In this document: piece after piece, positions 7,143 through 14,235 of the stretch
Position numbering within the stretch: the stretch's first letter is position 1
How the letters are laid out: the number at the start of each line of letters is the position of its first letter
Assembly: GCA_035718085.1 (NCBI GenBank)
Contig: DASTHS010000071.1
Coordinates: 1 to 17,242 of the forward strand
DNA from: DASTHS01 sp035718085
GTDB taxonomy: Bacteria; Actinomycetota; Acidimicrobiia; Acidimicrobiales; Palsa-688
Direction: 5' to 3'
DNA: 17,242 bases
Notes under the pieces: generated by a model
Told to the model about the DNA's origin: nothing
Seen by the model: the letters and a program-made list of their open reading frames with translations, nothing else
Database searches by the model: none
Program-made: the position numbers and the translations under genes

Positions 7143-7454
7143 TCAGCGGCCGCTGCCCTGACGGCGGTCCCGCAGCCAGGCGATGAGCTCCTCGATCGCC
7201 CCGTCGTCCTCCACGTCGTGGTCGGCGAGCCAGGCCGCCACGGCCTCGGGGGTCACGATCTCCTCGATGAGGCTGAACAGCAGCATCATCAGCGCCTGAC
7301 GGCGCCGGACCGGCAGCTCGCCGACGACCACGGCCAGGCGCTCCTGGAAGTCGTCCCAGCCGTCGGTGCGGGCCAGCTTCCACTTGTCGCCGTCGGCCAG
7401 CTCGGTGGCGAAGCCGGTGAACGCGCCCAGCACCTCGTCGTCGTCGTGCGCCAC
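7143..7454 (-). CDS. Hypothetical protein, 103 residues, acidic and helical
   Basis: I do not recognise this family. The protein is acidic and probably all-helical, with MAHDDDEVLGAFTGFATEL at the start, a hydrophobic helix LMMLLFSLIEEIV in the middle that is too interrupted by charges to be a membrane segment, and a basic end (LRDRRQGSGR). The start is GTG 7454 with a good Shine-Dalgarno AAGGGGG (7460-7466) five bases upstream. Codon use fits the neighbours. It lies 54 bases upstream of tadA's stop and on the same strand, but tadA has its own promoter-like box, so it may be read through from tadA or independently. The opposite strand is also open but gives an Arg/Gly/Ala-rich translation, so this strand is preferred. 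Confidence 0.72.
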   Translation of the reverse strand: MAHDDDEVLGAFTGFATELADGDKWKLARTDGWDDFQERLAVVVGELPVRRRQALMMLLFSLIEEIVTPEAVAAWLADHDVEDDGAIEELIAWLRDRRQGSGR

Positions 7455-7508
7455 GGTTGCCCCCTTGGTGCGGTCGGTGTGGGCGGGAGGGTAGCCGGGC
7501 GGGCGGCG

Positions 7509-8000
7509 TCAGCCGCCCGCCTCCCCGACGACGTCGCCGGCGGCGGCCGGCGGCCGGCGGCCGGCGAACCACTCGCGCAGCACCGCCGCGCACTCGTCGG
7601 CCCGGACGCCCCAGGTCACCTGCGCCTCGTGGTTGAGGCGGGGGTCGACGCAGAGGTTGTAGAGCGACCCGACCGCACCCGCTTTCAGGTCGGGGGCGCC
7701 GTAGACCACGCGCCGCACGCGGGCGTTGACCAGCGCGCCGGCGCACATGGCGCACGGCTCGAGGGTCACGTAGAGGGTGGCTCCCGTCAGCCGCCAGGTG
7801 CCCACGGTGGAGGAAGCGGCCCGCAGGGCGAGGACCTCCGCGTGCGCCGTCGGGTCGGCGTCGCCCTCGCGGCGGTTGCCGGCGACGGCGATCACCTCGC
7901 CGTCGACCACCACTGCGGCGCCCACGGGCACCTCGCCGCGCCCACCGGCCTGGCGCGCCGCGTCGAGGGCCACACCCATGAACTGCTCGTCGGGGTCCAC
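7509..8000 (-). CDS. tadA: tRNA-specific adenosine deaminase TadA
   Basis: A 163-residue zinc-dependent deaminase that converts A34 to inosine in the tRNA-Arg(ACG) anticodon. The zinc and catalytic motifs are complete: H53-A54-E55 (ligand and proton-shuttle Glu) and P82-C-A-M-C86 (two Cys ligands). VPVGAAVV at 24-31, N42 and the region VYGAPDLKAGAVGSLYNL are typical of TadA rather than cytidine deaminases. The C-terminal 15 or so residues (RRPPAAAGDVVGEAGG) are low-complexity and probably disordered; the DNA there is a ggccggc-rich repeat (about 7540-7566). The start is GTG 8000, divergent from the Nudix gene with only 34 bases between start codons and no Shine-Dalgarno sequence. Confidence 0.95.
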   Translation of the reverse strand: MDPDEQFMGVALDAARQAGGRGEVPVGAAVVVDGEVIAVAGNRREGDADPTAHAEVLALRAASSTVGTWRLTGATLYVTLEPCAMCAGALVNARVRRVVYGAPDLKAGAVGSLYNLCVDPRLNHEAQVTWGVRADECAAVLREWFAGRRPPAAAGDVVGEAGG

Positions 8001-8009
8001 GACGGGCCG

Positions 8010-8015
8010 ACCGTA
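8010..8015 (-). promoter_or_regulatory. -10-like element (TACGGT) for tadA
   Basis: Read on the minus strand, TACGGT lies nine bases before the GTG at 8000. It gives a leader of only two or three bases. Confidence 0.4.
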
Positions 8016-8020
8016 GCCCG

Positions 8021-8026
8021 TAGGGT
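8021..8026 (+). promoter_or_regulatory. -10-like element (TAGGGT) for the Nudix gene
   Basis: TAGGGT is eight bases before ATG 8035. It is back-to-back with the tadA element, so the two genes share one compact divergent promoter region. Confidence 0.42.
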
Positions 8027-8034
8027 CACCGTCG

Positions 8035-8568
8035 ATGCGGTGGACGGTGCACGGCGAGCGGGTGGTCTACGCGTCACCGTGGATGTCGGTCGCCCTCGGC
8101 GACGTCGAGGTGCCCGGCGGCGACCGATTCGAGCACCACGTGCTGCGCATGCCCCGCCCCGCCGCCGGGGTGGTCGTGGCCGACCCCGAGCGCGGCGTGC
8201 TGCTGCTGTGGCGGCACCGCTGGACCACCGACGCCTGGGGTTGGGAGATCCCCGCCGGCCGGGTCGAGGCCGGCGAAGACCTGGCCGCCGGGGCGGCGCG
8301 CGAGGTGCTGGAGGAGACGGGCTGGCGGCCCGGCCCCCTCACCCACCTGGTCACCTACCACCCCACCAGCGGCAGCTCCGACCACACCTTCGCCTGCTTC
8401 CTGGCCACCGGCGCCGAGCACGTGGGGCCGCCCACCGACACCGCCGAGGCCGAGCGCATCGCCTGGCTGCCCCCCGACCGGGTGCGCGCCGAGGTGGCGG
8501 GCGGTGGGGTCGTCGACGGGCTGTCGCTGACCGCCCTCACCTGGTGCCTGGCCTTCGGGCTGCTCTGA
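8035..8568 (+). CDS. Nudix hydrolase, ADP-ribose pyrophosphatase-like
   Basis: A 177-residue protein. The Nudix box is complete at residues 75-97 (G75, E81, then REVLEETGW at 89-97), giving the Mg-binding helix that hydrolyses nucleoside diphosphates linked to another moiety. EIPAGRVEAGED before and within the box, and TYHPTSGSSDHTFACFLAT after it (about 107-125), resemble ADP-ribose pyrophosphatases of the NudF type. The exact substrate (ADP-ribose, other NDP-sugars) is not determinable. The gene stands alone, divergent from tadA and convergent with the SDR gene, whose stop is 36 bases away. The ATG start has no Shine-Dalgarno sequence and relies on the TAGGGT box. Confidence 0.9.
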   Translation: MRWTVHGERVVYASPWMSVALGDVEVPGGDRFEHHVLRMPRPAAGVVVADPERGVLLLWRHRWTTDAWGWEIPAGRVEAGEDLAAGAAREVLEETGWRPGPLTHLVTYHPTSGSSDHTFACFLATGAEHVGPPTDTAEAERIAWLPPDRVRAEVAGGGVVDGLSLTALTWCLAFGLL

Positions 8569-8604
8569 GCGCAGCGCCCCGGCCCACCCGGCGACTTCCT
8601 CGCC

Positions 8605-9378
8605 CTAGGTGTTCTGCACGACCAGGCCCCCGTCGACGGGCAGCACCGCGCCGGTGCAGTAGGAGGCGGCGGGCAGCACCAGCGAGAGCACCATGTGGGC
8701 GACCTCCTCGGGGTCGCCGTAGCGGCGCAGGGGCACGCGGCGGCGGGCGAACTTGTCTTTCATGTCGTCGGGGATCGGTGCGGTCATCCCCGTGCGGATC
8801 GGCCCCGGGCAGATGCAGTTCACCGTCACCCCCGTGCGGCCCAGTTCCACCGCCAGGCTTCGCGTCAGGCCGACGACGCCGTGCTTGGAGGCGGTGTACG
8901 GCGAGATGCCCCCCGTCGCCCCCAGCCCCTCGGTGCTGGCGAAGTTGACGATGCGGCCGGCGTCCGACTCGAGCAGGTGGGGGAGGGCGGCATGGATCAT
9001 CAGCGCCTCCCCCGTCAGGTTCACCGCCAGGGTGCGCGCCCACGCCGCCGCCCACCCTTCGTCGGTGATCGGCAGCCCCACCGAGACGCCGGCGTTGTTC
9101 ACCAGGATGTCGAGCCGTCCGAAGCGCTCGTGCGCCTCGGCGACGGTGCGCGCCACCGCGTCGGGGTCGCTCACGTCGAGGCGCCAGCCGGCGGCGGTGC
9201 CCCCTGCGCCGGTGATCTCCTCGACCACCGCGGTCGGGTCGGTCACGTCGGTGACCGCGACCAGGGCGCCCTCGTCGGCGAGGAGGTGGGCGACCGCCCG
9301 GCCCATGCCGCTGGCGGCCCCGGTGACCAGGGCAGCGCGACCGGCGACGCTGCGCGACAGCTTGCTCAGGCGGGGCAC
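8605..9378 (-). CDS. Short-chain dehydrogenase/reductase (classical SDR)
   Basis: A 257-residue Rossmann-fold oxidoreductase. The cofactor loop is TGAASGMG (19-26), with D44 at the end of the second strand, which favours NAD(H) over NADP(H). NNAG is at 94-97, and the catalytic residues are S148, Y161 and K165 (YTASK). PGPIRTGM (191-198) and the C-terminal TGAVLPVDGG are normal for FabG-like enzymes. Substrate unknown; the name FabG is not justified because the family is large and no fatty-acid genes are near. The start is GTG 9378, with TACCGT seven bases upstream and no Shine-Dalgarno sequence. It lies downstream of the PaiB-like gene on the same strand but appears to have its own promoter. 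Confidence 0.92.
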   Translation of the reverse strand: MPRLSKLSRSVAGRAALVTGAASGMGRAVAHLLADEGALVAVTDVTDPTAVVEEITGAGGTAAGWRLDVSDPDAVARTVAEAHERFGRLDILVNNAGVSVGLPITDEGWAAAWARTLAVNLTGEALMIHAALPHLLESDAGRIVNFASTEGLGATGGISPYTASKHGVVGLTRSLAVELGRTGVTVNCICPGPIRTGMTAPIPDDMKDKFARRRVPLRRYGDPEEVAHMVLSLVLPAASYCTGAVLPVDGGLVVQNT

Positions 9379-9385
9379 GCCGGCG

Positions 9386-9391
9386 ACGGTA
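9386..9391 (-). promoter_or_regulatory. -10 element (TACCGT) for the SDR gene
   Basis: TACCGT on the minus strand is seven bases before the GTG at 9378 and identical to the box of the methyltransferase gene. It suggests leaderless transcription. Confidence 0.48.
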
Positions 9392-9400
9392 ATCGGCCGC

Positions 9401-9426
9401 CGGCCGTCGCCGGCCGTCGCCGGCCG
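9401..9426. repeat. 10-bp tandem repeat, possible terminator after the PaiB-like gene
   Basis: The unit cggccgtcgc occurs twice (9401-9410, 9411-9420) with a partial third copy. Because cggccg is self-complementary, neighbouring copies can pair as a 6-bp stem with a 4-base loop. It lies just downstream of the PaiB-like gene and upstream of the SDR promoter, so a terminator role is possible. No U-tract is seen. Confidence 0.4.
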
Positions 9427-9439
9427 GGACCGGCGGGGC

Positions 9440-10069
9440 TCAGACCGGGTCGCCGGCCGCGGCGCTGCGCCGGCGGAGGTGGGCGGCGGCGGCGCCGTCG
9501 CCCGGTCCGGCCCGCCGGTCGAGGCGCTCGGCCACCCCCCGGCGGTGCTCGGCGTCGACGTTGCCGCCGTACTTGAACTTGGCGACCACCTGCCCGACGC
9601 TCAGGCGCACCGCCCGGATGCCCCGCAGCTGCGCCCCGTGCGCCTCGGCCGGGTCGGCCACGGCGAGGCCCGGCTGGATGGCGGCGAGCTGTGTCCGCAG
9701 CACGGCGGCGACGTCGGCCGGGTCGTCGAGCACGGTGGCCCGTCCCCTGAGCTGCACCGCCGCGTAGTAGGTGGTCGGGATGCCGAGGAGCGGGTCGTCG
9801 TCGCCGACGGCCTTCCAGGCCGAGGGCACGAACGCCCAGTCGCCCGCCACGGCCAGCACCGCACGGGCGTCGGCGGCCAGGGCGGCGAGCAGGGGGTTGG
9901 CGGCGGCCACGTGGAAGAGCACCTCGTCGCCCTCGAGCACGAACTGGGTCGGCACCACCACCGGCCACCCGTCGGGGCCTGCCGCGACCACCTGCCCGAA
10001 CCCCTGGGCGGCGACCCACGGGCGCCACTCGTGCTCGCCCAGCGTGCGGTCGGCGGGAGGCACGAACAC
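9440..10069 (-). CDS. PaiB-like FMN-binding split-barrel protein
   Basis: A 209-residue protein resembling the PaiB / FMN-binding negative transcriptional regulator family. Shared features are the start FVPPADRTLGE, a beta strand that sets up the barrel (PVVVPTQFVLEGDEVLFHVAAANPL, about 36-60), AVAGDWAFVPSAWK (73-86), PTTYYAAVQLRGRATVL (98-114) and the C-terminal VGQVVAKFKYGGN before an arm of charged residues. PaiB of Bacillus was described as a regulator of protease and sporulation genes, but many homologues are probably flavin-binding oxidoreductases with unknown substrates. The start is GTG 10069; GTG 10063 is an alternative two codons in. The gene is divergent from the DUF1810 gene with only 17 bases between start codons. 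Confidence 0.8.
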   Translation of the reverse strand: MFVPPADRTLGEHEWRPWVAAQGFGQVVAAGPDGWPVVVPTQFVLEGDEVLFHVAAANPLLAALAADARAVLAVAGDWAFVPSAWKAVGDDDPLLGIPTTYYAAVQLRGRATVLDDPADVAAVLRTQLAAIQPGLAVADPAEAHGAQLRGIRAVRLSVGQVVAKFKYGGNVDAEHRRGVAERLDRRAGPGDGAAAAHLRRRSAAAGDPV

Positions 10070-10074
10070 GCTGC

Positions 10075-10081
10075 GATGATG
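10075..10081. promoter_or_regulatory. Shared bidirectional -10 element (gatgatg)
   Basis: On the plus strand GATGAT (10075-10080) lies six bases before GTG 10087. On the minus strand CATCAT (10081-10076) lies six bases before GTG 10069. Both divergent genes therefore appear to use overlapping -10 sites. Confidence 0.4.
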
Positions 10082-10086
10082 CCAGG

Positions 10087-10527
10087 GTGGCGGCCGGACT
10101 GGAACGCTTCGTGGACGCTCAGGATCGTGGCGGCTCGCTCGACGCCGCCCTCGCCGAGCTGGCGGCCGGACGCAAGACCGGCCACTGGATCTGGTGGGTG
10201 TTCCCGCAGTTGGCGGGGTTGGGCTCGAGCCCGACGTCGCGGACCTACGGCATCGCCGACCTCGCCGAGGCCGAGGCCTACGCCGCCCACCCGGTGCTCG
10301 GGCCCCGCCTGGCCGCGGCGGCCCGGCTGCTGCTCGGCTGCGCCGCCCGCCGGCGCGCCGCCGTCGACGTGCTCGGCGACATCGACGCGCGCAAGGCGCG
10401 CAGCTCGATGACGCTGTTCGAGGTGGCCGCCCCCGACGCCGGCCCGTGGTCGGAGGTGCTCGACGTCTGGTACCGGGCCGAGCGCGACCCCCACACCCTG
10501 CGGATGCTCGGGTCGCTCAGTCCATGA
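10087..10527 (+). CDS. DUF1810 family protein
   Basis: A 146-residue protein with the conserved DUF1810 start: LERFVDAQD (5-13), AALAELAAGRKTGHWIWWVFPQL (about 20-42), GLGSSPTSRTYGIADLAEAEAYAAHPVLGPRL (44-75) and a later KARSSMTLFE. The function of the family is not established in my knowledge; members are small, cytosolic, mostly helical proteins found widely in bacteria and fungi. Start GTG 10087, no Shine-Dalgarno sequence, a -10-like box six bases upstream. Its stop overlaps the convergent thioesterase gene by 11 bases. Confidence 0.9.
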   Translation: MAAGLERFVDAQDRGGSLDAALAELAAGRKTGHWIWWVFPQLAGLGSSPTSRTYGIADLAEAEAYAAHPVLGPRLAAAARLLLGCAARRRAAVDVLGDIDARKARSSMTLFEVAAPDAGPWSEVLDVWYRAERDPHTLRMLGSLSP

Positions 10528-11332
10528 GCACGGCGGCGGCCGTCTGGCTGGCCACGCCGAGCAGCCGCCCCGATGCCGACCACAGCCGGGCGGCCCCCGA
10601 CACGTAGCCACCGCTGGCCAGGTGGGGGTCCATGTCGACCAGCAGCCACTCGCCGTCGGGCTCGGCACCGAAGCGCACCGTGTTGTCGAGGCTGGTGCCG
10701 CCGCCCGCCCGGCCCGCGGCGCGCAGCACGCCGCTCGGCACCACGTCGGCGAGGAACCCGAGCGCGGCGCGGGTCAGCGGCTGGTCGCACATGCGCATCC
10801 ACATGGCCCCCGAGGGGCCGGCCGTGCGGGCGTCGACGATGCCCAGCCACCCCGGCCGGTGGTCGGGGGCATCGCCACCGGCGCCGTCGGGCACCTTGCC
10901 GCCGGGGATGCCGAGCTTCGCCAGCACCGCCCACGGTGCCCACGGCGGGCACTCGGCCGGCGACGCCACCTCCGGCATCGGGCCGGCCTGCCACTCGAGC
11001 GTCGGCGGCGCCTCGGCGGCGGTGGCCCCGAGGGCCACGAAGATGGTGCGCGCCCCGTGACGTGCGGTCACCCGCACCTGCGACGTGCGCCGGCCCCCGG
11101 CCAGCACGTCGACGTCGAGGTCGACGCGGTCGCCGGTGGCACACGTCGCCACGTACTGCACGGTCATCCACACGCACCGGCGGCCCGTCTCCGCCTCCGC
11201 CGCGGCGGTGGCCACCGCCACGCCGGTGCCTCCGTAGAACTTCCAGTCGAGGCGCGACAGGCCCGGCGTCAGCTCGAACGCCCACCGGCCCGGTGCCCCC
11301 TGCTCCAGCCCCAGCCACCCGAGGTCGTGCAT
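10517..11332 (-). CDS. Acyl-CoA thioesterase, TesB-like double hotdog
   Basis: A 271-residue protein with two hotdog halves. The first carries WKFYGGTGVAVATAAAEAETGRR (30-52) and VWMTVQYVATCATGDRVDLDV (54-74). The second has GTSLDNTVRF (212-221) and GGYVSGAARLWSASGRLLGVASQ (241-263). D216, S240 and Q263 fall where the Asp, Thr/Ser and Gln of TesB-type active sites are expected, so hydrolysis of acyl-CoA to free acid and CoA is likely. Chain-length preference is unknown. The start is ATG 11332 with AGGAG about six bases upstream; a longer frame to 11398 is Arg/Pro-rich and has no ribosome binding site. It converges on the DUF1810 gene, with an 11-base overlap. Confidence 0.82.
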   Translation of the reverse strand: MHDLGWLGLEQGAPGRWAFELTPGLSRLDWKFYGGTGVAVATAAAEAETGRRCVWMTVQYVATCATGDRVDLDVDVLAGGRRTSQVRVTARHGARTIFVALGATAAEAPPTLEWQAGPMPEVASPAECPPWAPWAVLAKLGIPGGKVPDGAGGDAPDHRPGWLGIVDARTAGPSGAMWMRMCDQPLTRAALGFLADVVPSGVLRAAGRAGGGTSLDNTVRFGAEPDGEWLLVDMDPHLASGGYVSGAARLWSASGRLLGVASQTAAAVLMD

Positions 11333-11427
11333 CCGCTGCTCCTGTCGTCGTGCCGGTGGCCGCGCCGCGCCGGTCCGCCGGGGCGGCCGTCGGGCCACGC
11401 AACCGTTCCCACGAGGCTAGCGGTCCG

Positions 11428-11433
11428 TAGCAT
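11428..11433 (+). promoter_or_regulatory. -10-like element (TAGCAT) for the MFS gene
   Basis: TAGCAT lies ten bases before GTG 11444. No Shine-Dalgarno sequence follows, so a very short leader is likely. Confidence 0.4.
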
Positions 11434-11443
11434 CGACGCCGCC

Positions 11444-12706
11444 GTGCCCACCCCCGCCGCCCTCCGCCCCTTGCGGTCGCGGGCGTTCGCCCTGGTCTGG
11501 GGGTCGGCGATGGTCTCGAACATCGGGTCGTGGATGCAGACCGTCGCCGTCGGGCTGCTCGTCACCACCCGCACCGGGCAGGCGGGGTGGGCCGGGCTGG
11601 TGGCCGCCGCCGGGTTCGTGCCCATCGGCCTGCTCTCCCCCGTCGGTGGGGCGCTGGCCGACCGGGTCCCGATCCGGCGGTGGCTGCTGGCGACCACGCT
11701 GGGCGAGACCGCCCTCGCCGCCGTGCTCGCCGCCGTGGTCGCCGCCGGCCGGCCGGGGCCGGGGCTGGTCACGCTGCTGGTGCTGGGCGGCGGGTGCGTG
11801 CAGGCCCTGGGCATCCCCGGCTTCCAGGCGCTGGTGCCGCAGCTGGTCGGCGCGGACGACCTGCGCGCCGCCATCTCGCTCAACTCGGCGCAGTTCAACC
11901 TCGGGCGGGTCGTCGGCCCGCTGCTGGCCGGCGTGACCGTGGTGGCCGGCGGCTACGCGTGGGCGTTCGCCGTCAACGCGGCGTCGTTCGCCGCCGTGCT
12001 CGTCGCCCTCCTCGTGCTCCGCCTCCCGCCCGCACCCCTGCCGGCGGATGCCGGCGTCGGCCTCGTCGAGCGCCTGGCCGTGGGCGCCCGGGCCGTGCGA
12101 GACATCGCCCCCGCCCGTGCCGCCGTCTCCCTGGTCTCGCTGCTGGCCCTCACCGCGTCGCCGTTCATCGCCCTGGTGCCGGCGATGGCCACCAAGGTGC
12201 TCCACGACGGCGCCGCCGGCACCTCGGCGCTGGTCACCGCCCAGGGCGTCGGCGCCGTCACCGGCGCCCTGGCGCTCCCGGCCATCGCAGCCCGACTCGG
12301 CGCCCGGCGGGCCCTGGCCCTCGACGTCGCCGTGCTGTGCGTCGCGCTGGCCGGCTACGGCCTGGCCCCCTCGCTGGCCGCCGCCTGCGTCGCCCTCGCC
12401 GTCGTCGGCGCCGCCTACATCGGCGTGCTGGCCGGCTGCAGCACCGCCATCCAGCTGTCGGCGCCCGACGGCCTGCGCGGCCGCATGCTCGGCATCAACC
12501 TCATGGCCCTCGGCCTGCTCTACCCCCTCGGCGCGGTGGTGCAGGGACGCCTGGCCGACATCGTCGGCCTCCGCCTGGTCACCGCCGGCGGGGCGGCCGT
12601 GCTCGCCGTCGTCGTGGCGGTCACCGGCCGCCGGCTGCTGGCCGACCCGCCGGCGGCGCCGGCCCTGGCCGAGGTGGTCGCCGTCCCCGAGCCGCCCGAG
12701 GCCTGA
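11444..12706 (+). CDS. Major facilitator superfamily transporter (EntS/MFS_3-like exporter)
   Basis: A 420-residue integral membrane protein with about 12 hydrophobic segments. The N-terminus LRSRAFALVWGSAMVSNIGSWMQTVAVG and the loop GGALADRVPIRR after helix 2 are typical of the exporter subgroup that includes enterobactin exporter EntS and related drug/siderophore efflux proteins. NSAQFNLGRVVGPLLAG (helix 5) is the usual antiporter-like motif of this subgroup. The later GCSTAIQLSAPDGLRGRMLGINLMALGLLYPLGAVVQGRLAD also matches it. The substrate cannot be told. The start is GTG 11444; the frame is open for about 800 bases upstream but only as the antisense of the thioesterase. It is followed by a hairpin and the convergent permease gene. 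Confidence 0.9.
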   Translation: MPTPAALRPLRSRAFALVWGSAMVSNIGSWMQTVAVGLLVTTRTGQAGWAGLVAAAGFVPIGLLSPVGGALADRVPIRRWLLATTLGETALAAVLAAVVAAGRPGPGLVTLLVLGGGCVQALGIPGFQALVPQLVGADDLRAAISLNSAQFNLGRVVGPLLAGVTVVAGGYAWAFAVNAASFAAVLVALLVLRLPPAPLPADAGVGLVERLAVGARAVRDIAPARAAVSLVSLLALTASPFIALVPAMATKVLHDGAAGTSALVTAQGVGAVTGALALPAIAARLGARRALALDVAVLCVALAGYGLAPSLAAACVALAVVGAAYIGVLAGCSTAIQLSAPDGLRGRMLGINLMALGLLYPLGAVVQGRLADIVGLRLVTAGGAAVLAVVVAVTGRRLLADPPAAPALAEVVAVPEPPEA

Positions 12707-12727
12707 CGGTGGCCATCACCGCCACCG
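12707..12727 (+). terminator. Hairpin directly after the MFS gene
   Basis: cggtggc (12707-12713) pairs with gccaccg (12721-12727), seven base pairs around a seven-base loop, beginning one base after the stop codon. It lacks a T-run, which is common for high-GC actinobacteria. Confidence 0.4.
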
Positions 12728-12775
12728 CCCCCGGCGGCCGTCACCGAGAGCCTGCCGGGCGGCGCCGGGAGGAGG

Positions 12776-14170
12776 TCAGCCGGCGGGTCGAGCCGCGCCG
12801 CGGCGGCCGACGCCCCCGGCCACCGCGACGGCGAGGGCCGCGGCGAAGCCGACGTAGAAGCTCAGGTCCGCACCGCCCAGGTCCCGTGCCAGCGGGCCGG
12901 TGAAGAGCGCCGAGCTCATGAACGGCACCTCGGCGGCGACGCCGACCACGAAGGCGGCGATGGCCGTCGTGTCGACGAGGGGCACCCGGGTGTCGGACGC
13001 CATGCCGGTGGCCGGCGTGCTCCGCGCGCCGACGAGGGGGCCGTGCCGACCGTGGCGGCGACCGGAGAAGCGGGCGACCTCCACGGCGAGCCACGGCGTG
13101 AACCAGTAGCCGATCAGCAGCAGGAACTCTTCGTACCGGGACTCGAAGTGCCCCGACGACGCGATGGCGGCGATCAGGCCACCGGCGCTGGCGACGGCAG
13201 CGAGCACCCAGCGGGGAGGCGCGCTCCAGATCGCCGCCGCCGACAGGGAGTTCGAATACAGGTTGGCGGCGTTGGCCGCCACGGCCCCGAGCACGATGGC
13301 GGCGACGGCCACGCCGCCCAGGCCGCCGAGCACCCTGTGGGCGGCGACCTCGGCGCCGACCGACGCCCCCCCGGCGGCGACGGCGACGGCGACGCCGAGC
13401 AGCTCGAGCCAGACCGAGGCCACGAACCCCCCGGCTGCGGCGAACCACCCCACGGCCAGCGGGCTGGTGCGCTCGGGCAGGTAGCGGCTGTAGTCGGAGC
13501 CGTAGGGGCTCCAGCTGCCCACGTAGGAGAGCGTGGCGGCGACCACCACGGCGAAGGCGGCAGCGCCCCCGTGGCTCGCCGGGTGGTAGCCGGACAGCAC
13601 CCGGTGGCGGCCGGCCATGTCGACCGACAGCACGAGGAACAGCACCCCGAGCAGCACCGACATCACCTGCTCGAAGCGCTGCACGAGGTCGTGACCCACC
13701 ACGCCGAGCACGCTCTGGGCCGCCACCAGCACCAAGGCGGCCAGCCAGAAGGCGGTGCCGGGGATCAGCAGCTGCACCCCGAAGGCACCGAGGATCGTGT
13801 TGACGCTGTACCAGCCCAGGGTGGACAGCCAGTTGAGCGCCGCCGGGAGCCGCCCGCCGATCGAGCCGAACGAGAGCCGGGCCTGCACCATCTGCGGCAG
13901 GCCGCTCGAGGGGCCCATGCCGGCGGCGAGGCCGAGCGCGGCGGCACCGAGCACGTTGCCGACGACCACGGCGGCGACCGCCGGCCCCCAGCCCATCCCG
14001 AGGGCCACCGGGAGGAAGCCGAGGGCGAAGTCGGCGATGGTGAGGTTGGCGCCGAACCACATGGCGAACTGGCTGGAGGGCCGGCCCCGGCGCTGGGATG
14101 CGGGGACCACGCCGACGGATCGACGCTCGAAGGTGGGCAGGTGGCTGCCCCGCACGGCAACGGCGGTCAT
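12776..14170 (-). CDS. NCS1 family nucleobase/cation symporter (cytosine/purine permease-like)
   Basis: A 464-residue membrane protein with about 12 segments. The family pattern is clear: ERRSVGVVPASQRRGRPSSQF (15-35), WFGANLTIADFALGFLPV (38-55), then LGMGWGPAVAAVVVGN, a helix 3 region with GPSSGLPQMVQARLSFGSIGG, and YVGSWSPYGSDYSRYLP in helix 6. NCS1 members import cytosine, purines, uracil, allantoin, hydantoins or thiamine precursors with Na+ or H+; the substrate is not identifiable. Two ATG starts are close, 14170 and 14188; I chose 14170 because it places the conserved ER motif at the usual distance. It is divergent from bioB with 65 bases between, but nothing shows that it transports a biotin precursor. 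Confidence 0.88.
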   Translation of the reverse strand: MTAVAVRGSHLPTFERRSVGVVPASQRRGRPSSQFAMWFGANLTIADFALGFLPVALGMGWGPAVAAVVVGNVLGAAALGLAAGMGPSSGLPQMVQARLSFGSIGGRLPAALNWLSTLGWYSVNTILGAFGVQLLIPGTAFWLAALVLVAAQSVLGVVGHDLVQRFEQVMSVLLGVLFLVLSVDMAGRHRVLSGYHPASHGGAAAFAVVVAATLSYVGSWSPYGSDYSRYLPERTSPLAVGWFAAAGGFVASVWLELLGVAVAVAAGGASVGAEVAAHRVLGGLGGVAVAAIVLGAVAANAANLYSNSLSAAAIWSAPPRWVLAAVASAGGLIAAIASSGHFESRYEEFLLLIGYWFTPWLAVEVARFSGRRHGRHGPLVGARSTPATGMASDTRVPLVDTTAIAAFVVGVAAEVPFMSSALFTGPLARDLGGADLSFYVGFAAALAVAVAGGVGRRGAARPAG

Positions 14171-14223
14171 GGGTGCGCTGCTACCCATCGCCCACCGGTT
14201 TGCCCGTCGCCGAAGCCCCCGAC

Positions 14224-14229
14224 GACACT
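14224..14229 (+). promoter_or_regulatory. -10-like element (GACACT) for bioB
   Basis: GACACT is six bases before ATG 14236 and fits the NANNNT pattern seen before other starts here. No Shine-Dalgarno sequence is present. It is a weak match to a sigma-70 -10. Confidence 0.3.
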
Positions 14230-14235
14230 TCCGCG

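Noticed and set aside
7540..7570. ggccggc-rich repeated DNA as a possible structural element
   Set aside because: It lies within the 3' coding part of tadA and is explained by Arg/Pro/Ala low-complexity codons.
14171..14235. A riboswitch or vitamin-responsive element before bioB or the permease
   Set aside because: The 65-base gap is too short for a known vitamin riboswitch and shows none of the conserved cores.
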